64,000 nucleotides of DNA from Ww85 sp963745765 (lineage in GTDB: Bacteria; Desulfobacterota; Desulfobulbia; Desulfobulbales; Desulfocapsaceae). Under the pieces are notes generated by a model, which saw only the letters and a program-made list of their open reading frames with translations, searched no databases and was not told where the DNA came from. The DNA is taken from the NCBI GenBank assembly GCA_963745765.1, contig CAVUYQ010000015.1, positions 62,001-126,000 on the forward strand, read 5' to 3'. Of the stretch, positions 35,184-43,692 are shown piece by piece. Position numbers and translations under genes: made by a program. The stretch's first letter is position 1; every line of letters begins with the position of its first letter.

Positions 35184-35317
35184 AAATGATGATTGCCATC
35201 ACTTATACTGATCACTTTAGAATAAAAAATGATTATAAGCATCATTTATTTTTATTTGGGACGTTTTTTTCCGATGGAAGATGCTTGTTTCTGGTCATGA
35301 TATTCGTTAAATATCAT
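35184..35317. promoter_or_regulatory. Three operator-like inverted repeats with 7-base spacers
   Basis: AAATGAT-N7-ATCACTT (35184-35204), AAATGAT-N7-ATCATTT (35227-35247) and ATGATAT-N7-ATATCAT (35297-35317) share arm length, spacer and an ATGAT/ATCAT theme. The last two are perfect. Such a row suggests binding by a dimeric regulator, possibly Fur- or DtxR-like in size. Which transcript they control is unclear. Confidence 0.4.
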
Positions 35318-35447
35318 TAATAACAGGTGGTTGTTATGCGCGCGCTTTGATGTGAGGAGACGTTTCTGCCCATTGAAAGGGCCGGTATCTATGAGAGGTT
35401 GACAGTACGGAAGAGTGGTGCGAAGCTCTGCAGATTACTGCCGCGAT

Positions 35448-35480
35448 GTATCGGTAAGGGGTGGGAACCCTTACCGATAC
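35448..35480 (-). terminator. 13-bp perfect hairpin beyond the SPFH/NfeD operon
   Basis: GTATCGGTAAGGG (35448-35460) pairs exactly with CCCTTACCGATAC (35468-35480) around a 7-base loop, 34 bases past the SPFH stop. There is no T run on either strand, so it may stabilise the transcript end rather than terminate by itself. Confidence 0.45.
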
Positions 35481-35514
35481 GGTTTGAACGGGAAGAGTGA
35501 ATTCCGGGTCGAGG

Positions 35515-36375
35515 CTATTTGCCGATATTCCCGATCAATCCCCGGACGGCGGCGGGAATGTCAGCCGGCAGAATGATCATCTTGCCATTTTCGCTGGTGG
35601 CCATCGCCTTGATGCTCTCGATATATTTTTCACCGAGCAGATACATGGCGGGCAATTCCTGGTCCCTGATTGCCATGGTCACCTTTTCGATTGCCTGCTG
35701 GCTTGCTTCTGCAAGAACAATTTTGGCCTCGGCATCCCGCCTGGAGGCTTCCAGTCGTCCTTCCGCCTGGAGGATTACGGCTTGCTTCTCACCATCAGCA
35801 CGGGTTACGGTGGCACGTCTCTGGCGCTCGGCGGCTGCCTGTTCCTCCATGGCCGTCTGCATCGTTGAACTCGGGTTGATATCCTGGATTTCAACAGTTT
35901 TAAGGGTGATGCCCCAGTCAGCGATGTCGTCTGAAATGGATGTTTTCAATTTTGCCTTGATCATATCCCGGCTGGAAAGAGCCTCGTCAAGCTGCATTTC
36001 ACCGACGATCGAACGCAGGGATGTCTGCACCATGTTGCGGATGGCAAGCCGGTAATCCTCAACACCATAGACAGATTTTTCCGGGTGCACGATATTGATG
36101 AAAGCGACCGCGTTGGCGATGATGACAACATTGTCCATGGTGATGACTTCCTGGCTCGGGATATCGAGAACAATATCCTTGGTTGTGACCTTGTAGGCGA
36201 CTTTGTCAAAATAGGGGATGATGAAGTTCAGGCCGGGGGTGAGTGTCGAGTGATACTTTCCCAGCCGCTGGACAACCCATTTGGCCCCCTGGGGCACGAT
36301 TTTTATCCCCCTGAACAGGGTGACGATGACAATGACGGCAAAAATGAAGGTGGAATAAAGAGTGCCCATGTCCAT
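35515..36375 (-). CDS. SPFH/band 7 protein, QmcA-like
   Basis: This 286-residue protein has one N-terminal helix (TFIFAVIVIVTLFRG) and a complete SPFH domain: KIVPQGAKWVVQRLGKYHSTL, GLNFIIPYFDKVAYKV, TMDNVVIIANAVAFINI, then RSIVGEMQLDEALSSRDMI and the E/A/R-rich coiled coil. This is the QmcA/stomatin-like group that oligomerises in the inner membrane. The start at ATG 36375 (CGGAGGA upstream) is preferred over the TTG at 36399. The NfeD-like gene lies 34 bases upstream in the same direction, the standard partner pairing for this family. Confidence 0.9.
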   Translation of the reverse strand: MDMGTLYSTFIFAVIVIVTLFRGIKIVPQGAKWVVQRLGKYHSTLTPGLNFIIPYFDKVAYKVTTKDIVLDIPSQEVITMDNVVIIANAVAFINIVHPEKSVYGVEDYRLAIRNMVQTSLRSIVGEMQLDEALSSRDMIKAKLKTSISDDIADWGITLKTVEIQDINPSSTMQTAMEEQAAAERQRRATVTRADGEKQAVILQAEGRLEASRRDAEAKIVLAEASQQAIEKVTMAIRDQELPAMYLLGEKYIESIKAMATSENGKMIILPADIPAAVRGLIGNIGK

Positions 36376-36409
36376 GATGATTCCTCCGCTTATGACCAAG
36401 CTGTTATGA

Positions 36410-36862
36410 TTATTTTAATTTGACGATCAAGGTGTTTCCGGAGACATCGATTACCTCGACGCGGTCGCCGACATGACAGTCGTCCTGACAGATAAACTCC
36501 CATTCGTCGGCACTGAGCAACGGCAGGGAAAATCTGACAATGCCGCGCAGTTCATTTTGTGGCGGTTTGATAACAATGCCGGTTTCCCCGGTTACGGCTT
36601 CCTTTGAAACACCGGATTTCGTACGGTCGATCATGGTCGGTTTGAAATACTTAAACCAGAGTACTGTAAATACAATGGAAGCCAGTGTCCAGAACAGGAG
36701 TTGCATGCTGAAGGCCAGATCCGGCAGAAAGATAAGCAAAACGGCAATGAGCAACCCGGCCAGCCCGAACCAGAACAGGGTGAAGCTGGGAATAAGCATT
36801 TCCGCCAGTATCAGAAGCATGCCAAAAACCAGCCAGTACCACCAGACTATTATCAACTCCAT
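36410..36862 (-). CDS. NfeD-like membrane protein
   Basis: This 150-residue protein has three or four membrane helices (MELIIVWWYWLVFGMLLILAE start, GLAGLLIAVLLIFL, LLFWTLASIVFTVLW) followed by a small OB-fold domain with GETGIVIKPP, GDRVEVIDVSGNTLIVK. It is the short, protease-less NfeD type (YbbJ-like) that pairs with SPFH proteins such as QmcA. The ATG at 36862 is preferred over an upstream start at 36904. It should form a membrane microdomain complex with the protein encoded at 35515-36375. Confidence 0.87.
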   Translation of the reverse strand: MELIIVWWYWLVFGMLLILAEMLIPSFTLFWFGLAGLLIAVLLIFLPDLAFSMQLLFWTLASIVFTVLWFKYFKPTMIDRTKSGVSKEAVTGETGIVIKPPQNELRGIVRFSLPLLSADEWEFICQDDCHVGDRVEVIDVSGNTLIVKLK

Positions 36863-36934
36863 GACAACCTCGTTTTCCGTGAAATAAAGAGGCACGTCTC
36901 CCATTCCCCACAGAGGAGAAGCAGGCTCTCGTGA

Positions 36935-37525
36935 TTATTCTTTTACACCAATTATCTGGATGACCGCACCCCGTCCATTGTGATAGATCCCTTCATGAAT
37001 GTTTCTTTCGGTTTCAATGCTGCGCCTGAGTTTCAGCGGATGAAGGGCCTGTTTGATCCAGTCCAGGTCCATTAAAAATTCAGCATTTTTCGGACCTCCG
37101 GTATTGAATTCGAGTTGCCGTTTACTATAACCTTCGAGAATAAAAACTCCTCCGGGCCGGAGTCCTTGGTAGATTTGGCTATAGAGTCGTGTTTGCGTTT
37201 TGGGCAGGAGGTGGCAGAAGATGGAGATAATGCTATCGTAGGATAATGGAGGAATGGTGTAGCTGGCGAGATCAGCCTTTTCGGTTCTGAGAACAACTCC
37301 GCGGTGTCGAGCCAAGCTGGCCGCTTTTGCGAGGCCGACAGGTGAGGAGTCCACAGCAACGACATAATGCCCTCGCTCGGCAAGATAAACCCCGTTTCTT
37401 CCCTCACCTTCACCAAGACTGAGTACCGTGCCGTTTGGCGGCAGGAACTCAACGGCTGAGACGAGGAAATCATTCGGATCAGTGCCGTAAGCGAAGCCTT
37501 CTTTGCTATATCGTTCGTTCCACAT
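36935..37525 (-). CDS. SAM-dependent methyltransferase (TehB-like class I)
   Basis: This 196-residue class I methyltransferase starts MWNERYSKEGFAYGTDPNDFL, a typical N-terminus. Motif I is VLSLGEGEGRNGVYLA, and VVAVDSSPVGLAKA is the acidic SAM-ribose strand. Related small enzymes include tellurite-resistance TehB and thiopurine-type methyltransferases. The substrate is unknown. It precedes NfeD in the same direction by about 70 bases and may be independent of it. Start choice at 37525 is by family alignment. No clear ribosome-binding site. Confidence 0.8.
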   Translation of the reverse strand: MWNERYSKEGFAYGTDPNDFLVSAVEFLPPNGTVLSLGEGEGRNGVYLAERGHYVVAVDSSPVGLAKAASLARHRGVVLRTEKADLASYTIPPLSYDSIISIFCHLLPKTQTRLYSQIYQGLRPGGVFILEGYSKRQLEFNTGGPKNAEFLMDLDWIKQALHPLKLRRSIETERNIHEGIYHNGRGAVIQIIGVKE

Positions 37526-37570
37526 GGCAATACAGGTAAATGAGAAATTGTCATAAAACAGGGTTATCAC

Positions 37571-37889
37571 CTACAACCTCATTGTTCATTGTGCTATAAA
37601 CTGTTAGAAATTGCCAGGAAAAGTGCTTAGACTGCCTGATTCATCCTGAAGTGCTATCTATCCTCTCGGGCCGCCAGTAGCGCGAAGCTGATGACATCAT
37701 CGCCATTCTTTCCGAAAAAAATAAGTCGTTATTCTCAAACGGATCGAGACCGGAGCGATCTGGTAGAATTACCTCTTTTTCCTCCTTTCAGTATTACCTA
37801 CCCTGCTTATAGTATGGAAAACGACTGCGGGCAGGGAAGGGACGTGGAAGCTGAGCCGCCTTCCCAGTCACTTCATTGCCGGTGGAAAG
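37571..37889. other. Divergent intergenic region upstream of pncB
   Basis: About 320 bases separate the leftward methyltransferase gene and the rightward pncB gene. Promoters for both should lie here. I see no clear operator, riboswitch or repeat. Confidence 0.4.
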
Positions 37890-39464
37890 ATGGCCACTCG
37901 AAATCACAGCGAAAAATTATTTTCAGAGGTTTCAGCCTCTTTGGCAACTGACCTCTATGAGTTTACCATGGCCCAGGGCTACTACAAGACGGGCCGGGCT
38001 GATAGGCGCAGTATTTTCCACATGTTTTTCAGAACCGCACCGTTTGGTGGACGGTATGGTATTGCCGCAGGAATTGGCCCCTTCGCTGACTGGCTTGAGG
38101 CGCTTCAATTCAGCCATGACGATATCGGTTTCCTGGCCACGCTGACAGACACAGATGGCCACCCCCTGCTTGATCCCGAATTTCTTGAATATCTTTCCCA
38201 CTGGCGTTTTCGTGGTTCCATCGAAACGGTTCCTGAAGGAACGGTTGTTTTTCCCCATGAACCGATTGTCCGTGTTCGGGCACCGTTGCTCGATGCTCAG
38301 CTGATTGAGACAGCTCTTCTTGCCATTGTCAATTTTCAGACCCTGGTGGCCACCAAGGCCTCACGCATTCGCATGGCAGCGGGTAAAGACGAGGTTCTTG
38401 AGTTCGGATTGAGAAGATCACATGGACTGAATGGCGGTCTTTCAGCCAGCAGGGCGGCCTATATTGGCGGTGTTGACGCCACTTCCAATGTCATGGCTGC
38501 CGCTCACTTCGGCATCCCGGTGCGTGGAACGCATGCACATAGCTGGGTGATGGCCTTTGATGGCGAAAGCCAGGCGTTTGATGCTTATGCCGCCGAATTT
38601 CCGCACAATCTTGTGTTGCTGGTTGATACCTATAATACACTGGACGGTGTTCGAAACGCCATTGCTGCCGGTCTCCGTCTGCGTGACAAAGGGGCGGAAT
38701 TGATGGGCATTAGACTTGATTCCGGTGACCTGGCCTATCTTGCCGTCGAGGCGCGCAAACTCCTTGATGCCGAGGGGTTTCAGGCCACCAGGATTATAGC
38801 CTCAAACGATCTTGATGAACGGCTTATAACCAGTCTCAAGGCGCAGGGGGCGCCAATTGACAGCTGGGGTGTCGGTACGAAACTGGTGACTGCTCATGAT
38901 GATCCGGCACTTGATGGTGTCTATAAGCTTGCGGCCCTGGAAAATGGTGACGGGGAAATGGTTGAGCGCATGAAGCTGTCTGAGCAGTCGGTAAAAACGT
39001 CGATTCCCGGAGCGCTTGACGTGGTAAGATTGAAACGGGATATGCGTTGTGTCGGCGATGTGATTTTCGATACCCTTACCGAGGAGCAACCGGGTAGTGA
39101 AGAGACGGTTATCATGGTTGTTTCACCGGAGGATCCCTGGAAACGCAAAGTTATTCCAACAAAGGGACTTTCCTTCAAGCGACTTCTGGAACCATTATTT
39201 GCAGATGGAAAGCGTGTCGGCAGATGCGAAGCATTATCGGTGATGAGGCAGAGGTCTCTGGCAAACCTGGCAACATTTGACCGGGCCATATTCCGGTTTG
39301 ACAACCCGCATGTATATGCAGCCGGCCTCTCGCAGCGGTTGTTTGAGCGTCGGGAAAAGATGCGGGAGAGCCTCTTTGAAACGATAACGGCCCGATTGGG
39401 GGCGGTCCCTGACAATGATACGGCAGCGTCCGGAATGTCAAAAACAAAAAGAGACAGGTCATGA
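37890..39464 (+). CDS. pncB: Nicotinate phosphoribosyltransferase
   Basis: This 524-residue enzyme joins nicotinate to PRPP to give nicotinate mononucleotide in NAD salvage. Motifs include SLATDLYEFTMAQGYYK, FGLRRSHGLNGGLSASRAAYIGG (with the phospho-acceptor His region), PVRGTHAHSWVMAF, GIRLDSGDLAYL and GVGTKLVTAHDDP. The order and spacing match bacterial type 2 NAPRTases. The stop overlaps the pncA start by ATGA, so the two are coupled. Together they convert nicotinamide to NaMN. Confidence 0.93.
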   Translation: MATRNHSEKLFSEVSASLATDLYEFTMAQGYYKTGRADRRSIFHMFFRTAPFGGRYGIAAGIGPFADWLEALQFSHDDIGFLATLTDTDGHPLLDPEFLEYLSHWRFRGSIETVPEGTVVFPHEPIVRVRAPLLDAQLIETALLAIVNFQTLVATKASRIRMAAGKDEVLEFGLRRSHGLNGGLSASRAAYIGGVDATSNVMAAAHFGIPVRGTHAHSWVMAFDGESQAFDAYAAEFPHNLVLLVDTYNTLDGVRNAIAAGLRLRDKGAELMGIRLDSGDLAYLAVEARKLLDAEGFQATRIIASNDLDERLITSLKAQGAPIDSWGVGTKLVTAHDDPALDGVYKLAALENGDGEMVERMKLSEQSVKTSIPGALDVVRLKRDMRCVGDVIFDTLTEEQPGSEETVIMVVSPEDPWKRKVIPTKGLSFKRLLEPLFADGKRVGRCEALSVMRQRSLANLATFDRAIFRFDNPHVYAAGLSQRLFERREKMRESLFETITARLGAVPDNDTAASGMSKTKRDRS

Positions 39465-40114
39465 AACAGGCACTGATACTTGCAGACATACAGAATGATT
39501 TTCTACCCGGTGGAGCGTTGGCGGTGCCGGAAGGTGGTGAAATCCTGGACGTTGTGCTGGGACTGCTGCAACCGGATAATCCCTATGAGCTGATTGTTGT
39601 CGTCCAGGATTGGCATCCCCAAGGCCACGGATCTTTTGCTTCGGCCCACCCCGGAATGCAACCTTTTGAAACCGGTGAGCTGGCAGGTCTGAAGCAGGTA
39701 TTCTGGCCGGATCACTGTGTAGAGCAGAGCCCTGGCGCACGTATTGCCAAACGGATAAGGGACAGTGTCAGCGCCTGTGCCAGGCAGGGGAAGAAAATCC
39801 TGGTCATTAAAAAGGGACAGGATCCGGCAGTAGACTCCTATTCTGCCTTTTTTGACAATGCCAGGCGGCATGATACCGGGCTTAACCGGGCACTGATTGC
39901 CCATGCTATTGAAATGGTAGATATCGTCGGACTCGCCTTCGATTATTGCGTCAAGGCGACCGCCATTGATTGCGTCTCACTTGGTTTCAAAACGCGAATT
40001 CTGCTGGATGGCACCAGGGCTATTGACCCATCGCAGACCAATCACCATATCGAGGAACTGAGAAGAGCAGGCGTTGAGTGCGCCACTGGCAGTGGCCGGG
40101 GAGAAGGTTTATGA
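39461..40114 (+). CDS. pncA: Nicotinamidase
   Basis: This 217-residue isochorismatase-fold amidase deaminates nicotinamide to nicotinate. The catalytic triad is Asp9 (LADIQNDF), Lys118 (VIKKGQDP) and Cys163 (LAFDYCVKATAID). The metal site is Asp50, His52 and His56 (QDWHPQGHGSF) with His85. It overlaps pncB at the start and the BKACE gene at the stop, each by ATGA, making a tight three-gene operon. The order of salvage steps (PncA then PncB) is complete here. Confidence 0.93.
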   Translation: MKQALILADIQNDFLPGGALAVPEGGEILDVVLGLLQPDNPYELIVVVQDWHPQGHGSFASAHPGMQPFETGELAGLKQVFWPDHCVEQSPGARIAKRIRDSVSACARQGKKILVIKKGQDPAVDSYSAFFDNARRHDTGLNRALIAHAIEMVDIVGLAFDYCVKATAIDCVSLGFKTRILLDGTRAIDPSQTNHHIEELRRAGVECATGSGRGEGL

Positions 40115-40917
40115 AAAGGAAAATGATCATCGCACTTGCCCCAACCGGAGGCTGGGGCGCAGGCAGGAATAATCCGGTCACCCCGGAAGAAATTGCCTCC
40201 CAGGTTATCAGCTGCGTCGATGGCGGCGCCTCGGTTCTGCATATGCATGCCCGGGACCGGAGCGGGAGCCTGACGCCGGATCAATCCGCATTTGCTCAGA
40301 CCATAGAGCTGATCAAGCAGCAGAGAGATATCATCCTTGAGGCATCAACGGGCGGACTCTCTGACCTGACAGCAGCCGAGCGCGCTCTGCCTGCCGCTCA
40401 TCCGGCTGCGGAGATGGGTTCATTGAACATCGGTTCACTGAATTTCGGTGATGAGGTCTACCAGAACAGCGTGGTGGATGTTCGTTACTGGATCAGGCAG
40501 ATGGCTGATACCGGAGTAAAGCCTTCCCTTGAAATTTTTGATACCGGCCATCTCCATACGGCGCTGCATCTCATCGCCGAGGGGCTGGTAAATCCGCCAG
40601 GGAATTTCAGTTTTATCTTTGGGGTCAACTGGGGCATGGTTTATGACCCTGCACTTCTGGCCTACCTGGTTTCTCTGCTTCCGGCCGGAAGCCGCTGGGG
40701 GGGGATTTTTATCGGCAGTAAAGATTTCAGCGCGCATCTGGCGGCAGCTTCTGCCGGAGCCGCTGTCGTTCGGGTCGGTTTTGAGGATTCATGCGAATAT
40801 AATGGCAGGACGGCTCGCAGCAACCTGGAGCTGGTAACTACCCTGCGGGAAGAACTAAGGTCCGCAGGGTATGCGATAGCCGGAGTGGAGGAGGCGAGAG
40901 AAATCCTTCTGGGCTGA
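40111..40917 (+). CDS. BKACE-family beta-keto acid cleavage enzyme (DUF849)
   Basis: This 268-residue TIM-barrel protein has the BKACE features: IIALAPTGGW, SCVDGGASVLHMHARD (zinc-binding HxH), ASTGGLSD, NIGSLNFG, SLEIFDTGHL and VVRVGFEDSCEYNGR (catalytic Glu region). BKACE enzymes condense a beta-keto acid with acetyl-CoA to give acetoacetate and a CoA thioester. Kce of lysine fermentation is the best-known example. The substrate is set by binding-pocket residues I cannot judge. Translational coupling to pncB-pncA suggests a link to nicotinate-derived chemistry or simply shared regulation. Acetoacetate could feed the acetoacetyl-CoA synthetase at 44319. Confidence 0.85.
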   Translation: MKRKMIIALAPTGGWGAGRNNPVTPEEIASQVISCVDGGASVLHMHARDRSGSLTPDQSAFAQTIELIKQQRDIILEASTGGLSDLTAAERALPAAHPAAEMGSLNIGSLNFGDEVYQNSVVDVRYWIRQMADTGVKPSLEIFDTGHLHTALHLIAEGLVNPPGNFSFIFGVNWGMVYDPALLAYLVSLLPAGSRWGGIFIGSKDFSAHLAAASAGAAVVRVGFEDSCEYNGRTARSNLELVTTLREELRSAGYAIAGVEEAREILLG

Positions 40918-41019
40918 CCGCTCTTGTGCGGCAAACCCATGCCGTTCTTCAGCTCACAAATCGGTATCTATTATGAGCGCAGGAGATGATGTTTCTCTCC
41001 ACCTCAGAGAATGGATCGC

Positions 41020-41439
41020 TTACCAGACCCCCTTGTTCTCCATCGAGGCCCATGGCTCCTGCACCGGGAGTCTTTCCCCCTGCTGGAGAAGTTCGATTGA
41101 GATCTGATCAGGAGTCCGGATAAATGCCATATAGCCGTCCCGCGGTGGACGGAGAATGGTGACACCCTTATCCATCAGGGTTTGACAATAGTCATAGATA
41201 TTTTCGACACTGAATGCCAGGTGGCCAAAGTTTCTTCCCTCACTATAAGCGGTTTCCTGGTCCCAGTTATAGGTAAGCTCAATTTCCGGTTCGCCCGGTG
41301 AAGTTGCAAAGAAAATGAGGGTAAAGCGGCCGGCCTCGATTTCCTTGCGCCTGGTTTCAACAAGTCCGAGCTTATCAGTGAAAAAGTCTACTGCGTCATC
41401 AAGGTCTTTGACGCGAATCATGGTATGTAAAAATTTCAT
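41020..41439 (-). CDS. gloA: Lactoylglutathione lyase (glyoxalase I) family
   Basis: This 139-residue vicinal-oxygen-chelate protein starts MKFLHTMIRVKDLDDAVDFFTD. The four metal ligands are present: His5, Glu in EIELTYNW, His in NFGHLAFSV and Glu in ISIELLQ. The size and motifs match the Ni/Co-dependent bacterial GloA, which isomerises the methylglyoxal-glutathione adduct. The thiol used in this organism could be another one. AAGGAG precedes the ATG. It is monocistronic. Confidence 0.9.
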   Translation of the reverse strand: MKFLHTMIRVKDLDDAVDFFTDKLGLVETRRKEIEAGRFTLIFFATSPGEPEIELTYNWDQETAYSEGRNFGHLAFSVENIYDYCQTLMDKGVTILRPPRDGYMAFIRTPDQISIELLQQGERLPVQEPWASMENKGVW

Positions 41440-41635
41440 GCTGTTTTCTCCTTCTGCAAAGATTGTGAGTGTAGCGGTGATAAGGATGCTCTTTTTGACC
41501 CGTTCGCGATAAGAATGTTCAGGAAACCCGTTTTTGTCAATAGCGGCCCGATCAATTTAAAAAGCATATTTCGCTCGGTATATAATTTAGTAAACCAGGG
41601 TGTAATCGGCAGGATAAGCATTATATTGCTAGGCT

Positions 41636-42853
41636 ATGGAATCAAACACGAGCATGACTTCGAGTGAGAGGAAGGGCATTATTGTTCCGTTGACGGTAAC
41701 GCTGGTTGTTCAGGCCACGGTCTCCATGGTTGCCGTCACCGTGCCTGTTCTTGCTCCGTCCGCGGCACCTGATATTGGCGTCTCGTCAACGTCCGTCGGT
41801 CTTTATGTGTCAATAATGTATATCGGCAGCATGACGTCGAGCTTGTGCTGCGGGGATTTTATTCTGCGTTACGGCGCCCTGCGCCTCAGCCAGGTTTGTC
41901 TTGTTTTGTGCGGGATAGGATTGCTGCTGACGGCCTGGGCCTCCCTTCCGATGATGATCATCAGCGCGTTCATCATCGGTATCGGTTATGGGCCGGTAAC
42001 ACCGTCCAGCTCCCATATCCTTGTCCGGACCGCTCCCGCGCGCATGATGTCCTTTGTCTTTTCTCTGAAGCAGACCGGCGTCCCGCTCGGCGGTGTCATG
42101 GCGGGTGCTGTTGTTCCCGCCCTGGTGCTCTCGGCCGGATGGAAAAACGCATCGGTCGGTATCGGGATGTTTGCCATTGGTATGGCTTTGTTGATACAGC
42201 CTCTCCGGGGCCAGCTGGACGCTGATCGTCAGGGGACGCGGAGTATTTCCTTCAGGGCTGCCTTCAGTCCGTTGCGCCTGGTGTTTTCCCATGCTCCGCT
42301 TCTGCATCTGGCAATCATCTCCTTTCTCTATGCCGGCATGCAGCTCTGTCTCTTAACCTATCTTGTTATCTACCTCACCAGGGATATCGGCATGGCCTTT
42401 ATTGCTGCAGGACTGACATTGTCGGCCGCGCAAATGTCGGGAACGATCGGGCGTATTGTCTGGGGTGTGCTGGCGGATCGTTATGTCAGACCACGTTTGA
42501 TGCTGGGACTGCTGGGGATTGGTATGGCCATCGGTTCCCTTGTGCTGGCTGCCGTCAGTTCCAGCTGGCCGATGGTGGCCGTAATTGCGGTGGTGATTCT
42601 TTTCGGTGCAACGGCAATCGGCTGGAATGGTGTTTTTCTCGCCGAAGCGGCCCGCCTGGCCCCGCAAGGCCAGGTAGGAGCGGCAACGGGTGGTACACTC
42701 TGCTTCACGTTCCTGGGGGTGGTACTTGGGCCATCGCTGTTTGCAGCGGTTGCCTCGACAACCGACAGTTACCCCATGGGGTTTGTCTTTTTTGCCGTTC
42801 TCACTTTTGTTGGCGGTATTCTGGCAATGGTCTCCGGCAGGAGAAATGGCTGA
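41636..42853 (+). CDS. MFS transporter (12 helices)
   Basis: This 405-residue carrier has 12 hydrophobic segments and MFS signatures, such as GRIVWGVLADRYVRPRLML between helices 8 and 9 and SLKQTGVPLGGVMAGAVVP in helix 5 region. The latter resembles anion/cyanate-type carriers such as CynX or sugar-acid MFS proteins. Substrate unknown. It is a single gene between gloA (divergent) and a convergent methyltransferase. A 9-base inverted repeat with a long loop (42858-42866 and 42923-42931) lies past its stop. Confidence 0.82.
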   Translation: MESNTSMTSSERKGIIVPLTVTLVVQATVSMVAVTVPVLAPSAAPDIGVSSTSVGLYVSIMYIGSMTSSLCCGDFILRYGALRLSQVCLVLCGIGLLLTAWASLPMMIISAFIIGIGYGPVTPSSSHILVRTAPARMMSFVFSLKQTGVPLGGVMAGAVVPALVLSAGWKNASVGIGMFAIGMALLIQPLRGQLDADRQGTRSISFRAAFSPLRLVFSHAPLLHLAIISFLYAGMQLCLLTYLVIYLTRDIGMAFIAAGLTLSAAQMSGTIGRIVWGVLADRYVRPRLMLGLLGIGMAIGSLVLAAVSSSWPMVAVIAVVILFGATAIGWNGVFLAEAARLAPQGQVGAATGGTLCFTFLGVVLGPSLFAAVASTTDSYPMGFVFFAVLTFVGGILAMVSGRRNG

Positions 42854-42938
42854 CAAACTCACCGGCCTGATAATGAAAGGTGCTGGTAGGGGATTGTTTC
42901 GTCCTGTTAAAAAAACGTTGAGCCGGTGAGGCAGTATA

Positions 42939-43659
42939 CTAAAAGAAAATTCGTGCCAGGTATTTACCACCTCCGGCCGCGGCTATCTGTTCACATTGCA
43001 GACCGTTGAAGTCAACCAGGGCTGCAAGTGTGTTGAAATCTATATAAAGCCAGTTGAATGGCTCGGATCTGTTATCCCGGTATTTCATAATAAACTCGGT
43101 TTCTCCATAATATCCGTCATCAGGGCGAATCATATCTTCCTGCGCCATCACCGAGTGATTCCAGGTCGGTGGAATCGGCAAGAACCTGCCCGCCTTCCTC
43201 CAGAATCGTTCTGATAAACTGCAGAAAGAGGTTACAGCCGTCCAGGGTTCCACATATGCCAAGGCCGTTCATCAGCATCAATATGGTCGCGTATTTCTTC
43301 TTTTTCAGTGAGAAAAGATTTTGCTGGATAATGGACTTCACGCCCCGTCTGGCCATTACCTGTACGCAGCCGGGAGAGATATCGAGAGCATCAACTATTT
43401 TATTTTCCTGTTGCAGATAAAGACTGTGGCAGCCGGACCCGGCGCCGACATCGAGTATTTTCCCTGTGCAGAGTTGCAGGGCCGAGCGTTCCAGTCCGTC
43501 CATTTCCGAATAGTCCCGGAACATGGTTTTTCCTGTCATGCTCCACATCTCCAGTGTGGTGGAATCGACTTCAACACAAGCATCCTTCCTGCCATCCAGA
43601 TAATCCAGCAGCATTGCGCCAAGTGGATCTTTACCAGCCTCATGGATGATGTCTATCAT
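42939..43659 (-). CDS. SAM-dependent methyltransferase, frameshifted
   Basis: Two frames make one class I methyltransferase of about 239 residues. The first (start 43659) has ILDVGAGSGCHSLYLQQ (motif I), VDALDISPGCVQVM and ILMLMNGLGICGT. The second (end 42939) continues MAQEDMIRPDDGYYGETEF and the C-terminal strand. The change of frame lies near 43150-43156, where removing one G from CTCGGTGATG restores reading. Substrate unknown. The downstream end converges with the MFS gene. A sequence error is likely, as elsewhere in the window. Confidence 0.72.
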
Positions 43660-43692
43660 GTTTTCGTGACCTTCTGCTTTTTCATGCCAATG

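Larger units (their letters stand above)
34731..35514. other. Long intergenic region with operator-like repeats and a hairpin
   Basis: This 784-base gap lies upstream of the symporter and downstream of the SPFH/NfeD pair. It holds three inverted repeats of 7-base arms with 7-base spacers (35184-35317) and a 13-base perfect hairpin (35448-35480). No protein gene is credible. A small RNA from about 35320 to the hairpin is conceivable but unproven. Confidence 0.45.

Noticed and set aside
42858..42931. Terminator between the MFS and methyltransferase genes
   Set aside because: The 9-base perfect stem (CTCACCGGC/GCCGGTGAG) has a 56-base loop and no adjacent T run, so it is weak evidence.
42353..42970. 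A 205-codon frame antisense to the MFS gene and the gap beyond it
   Set aside because: The MFS protein on the other strand has clear family motifs; this frame has none, and is rich in Arg, His and Gln.
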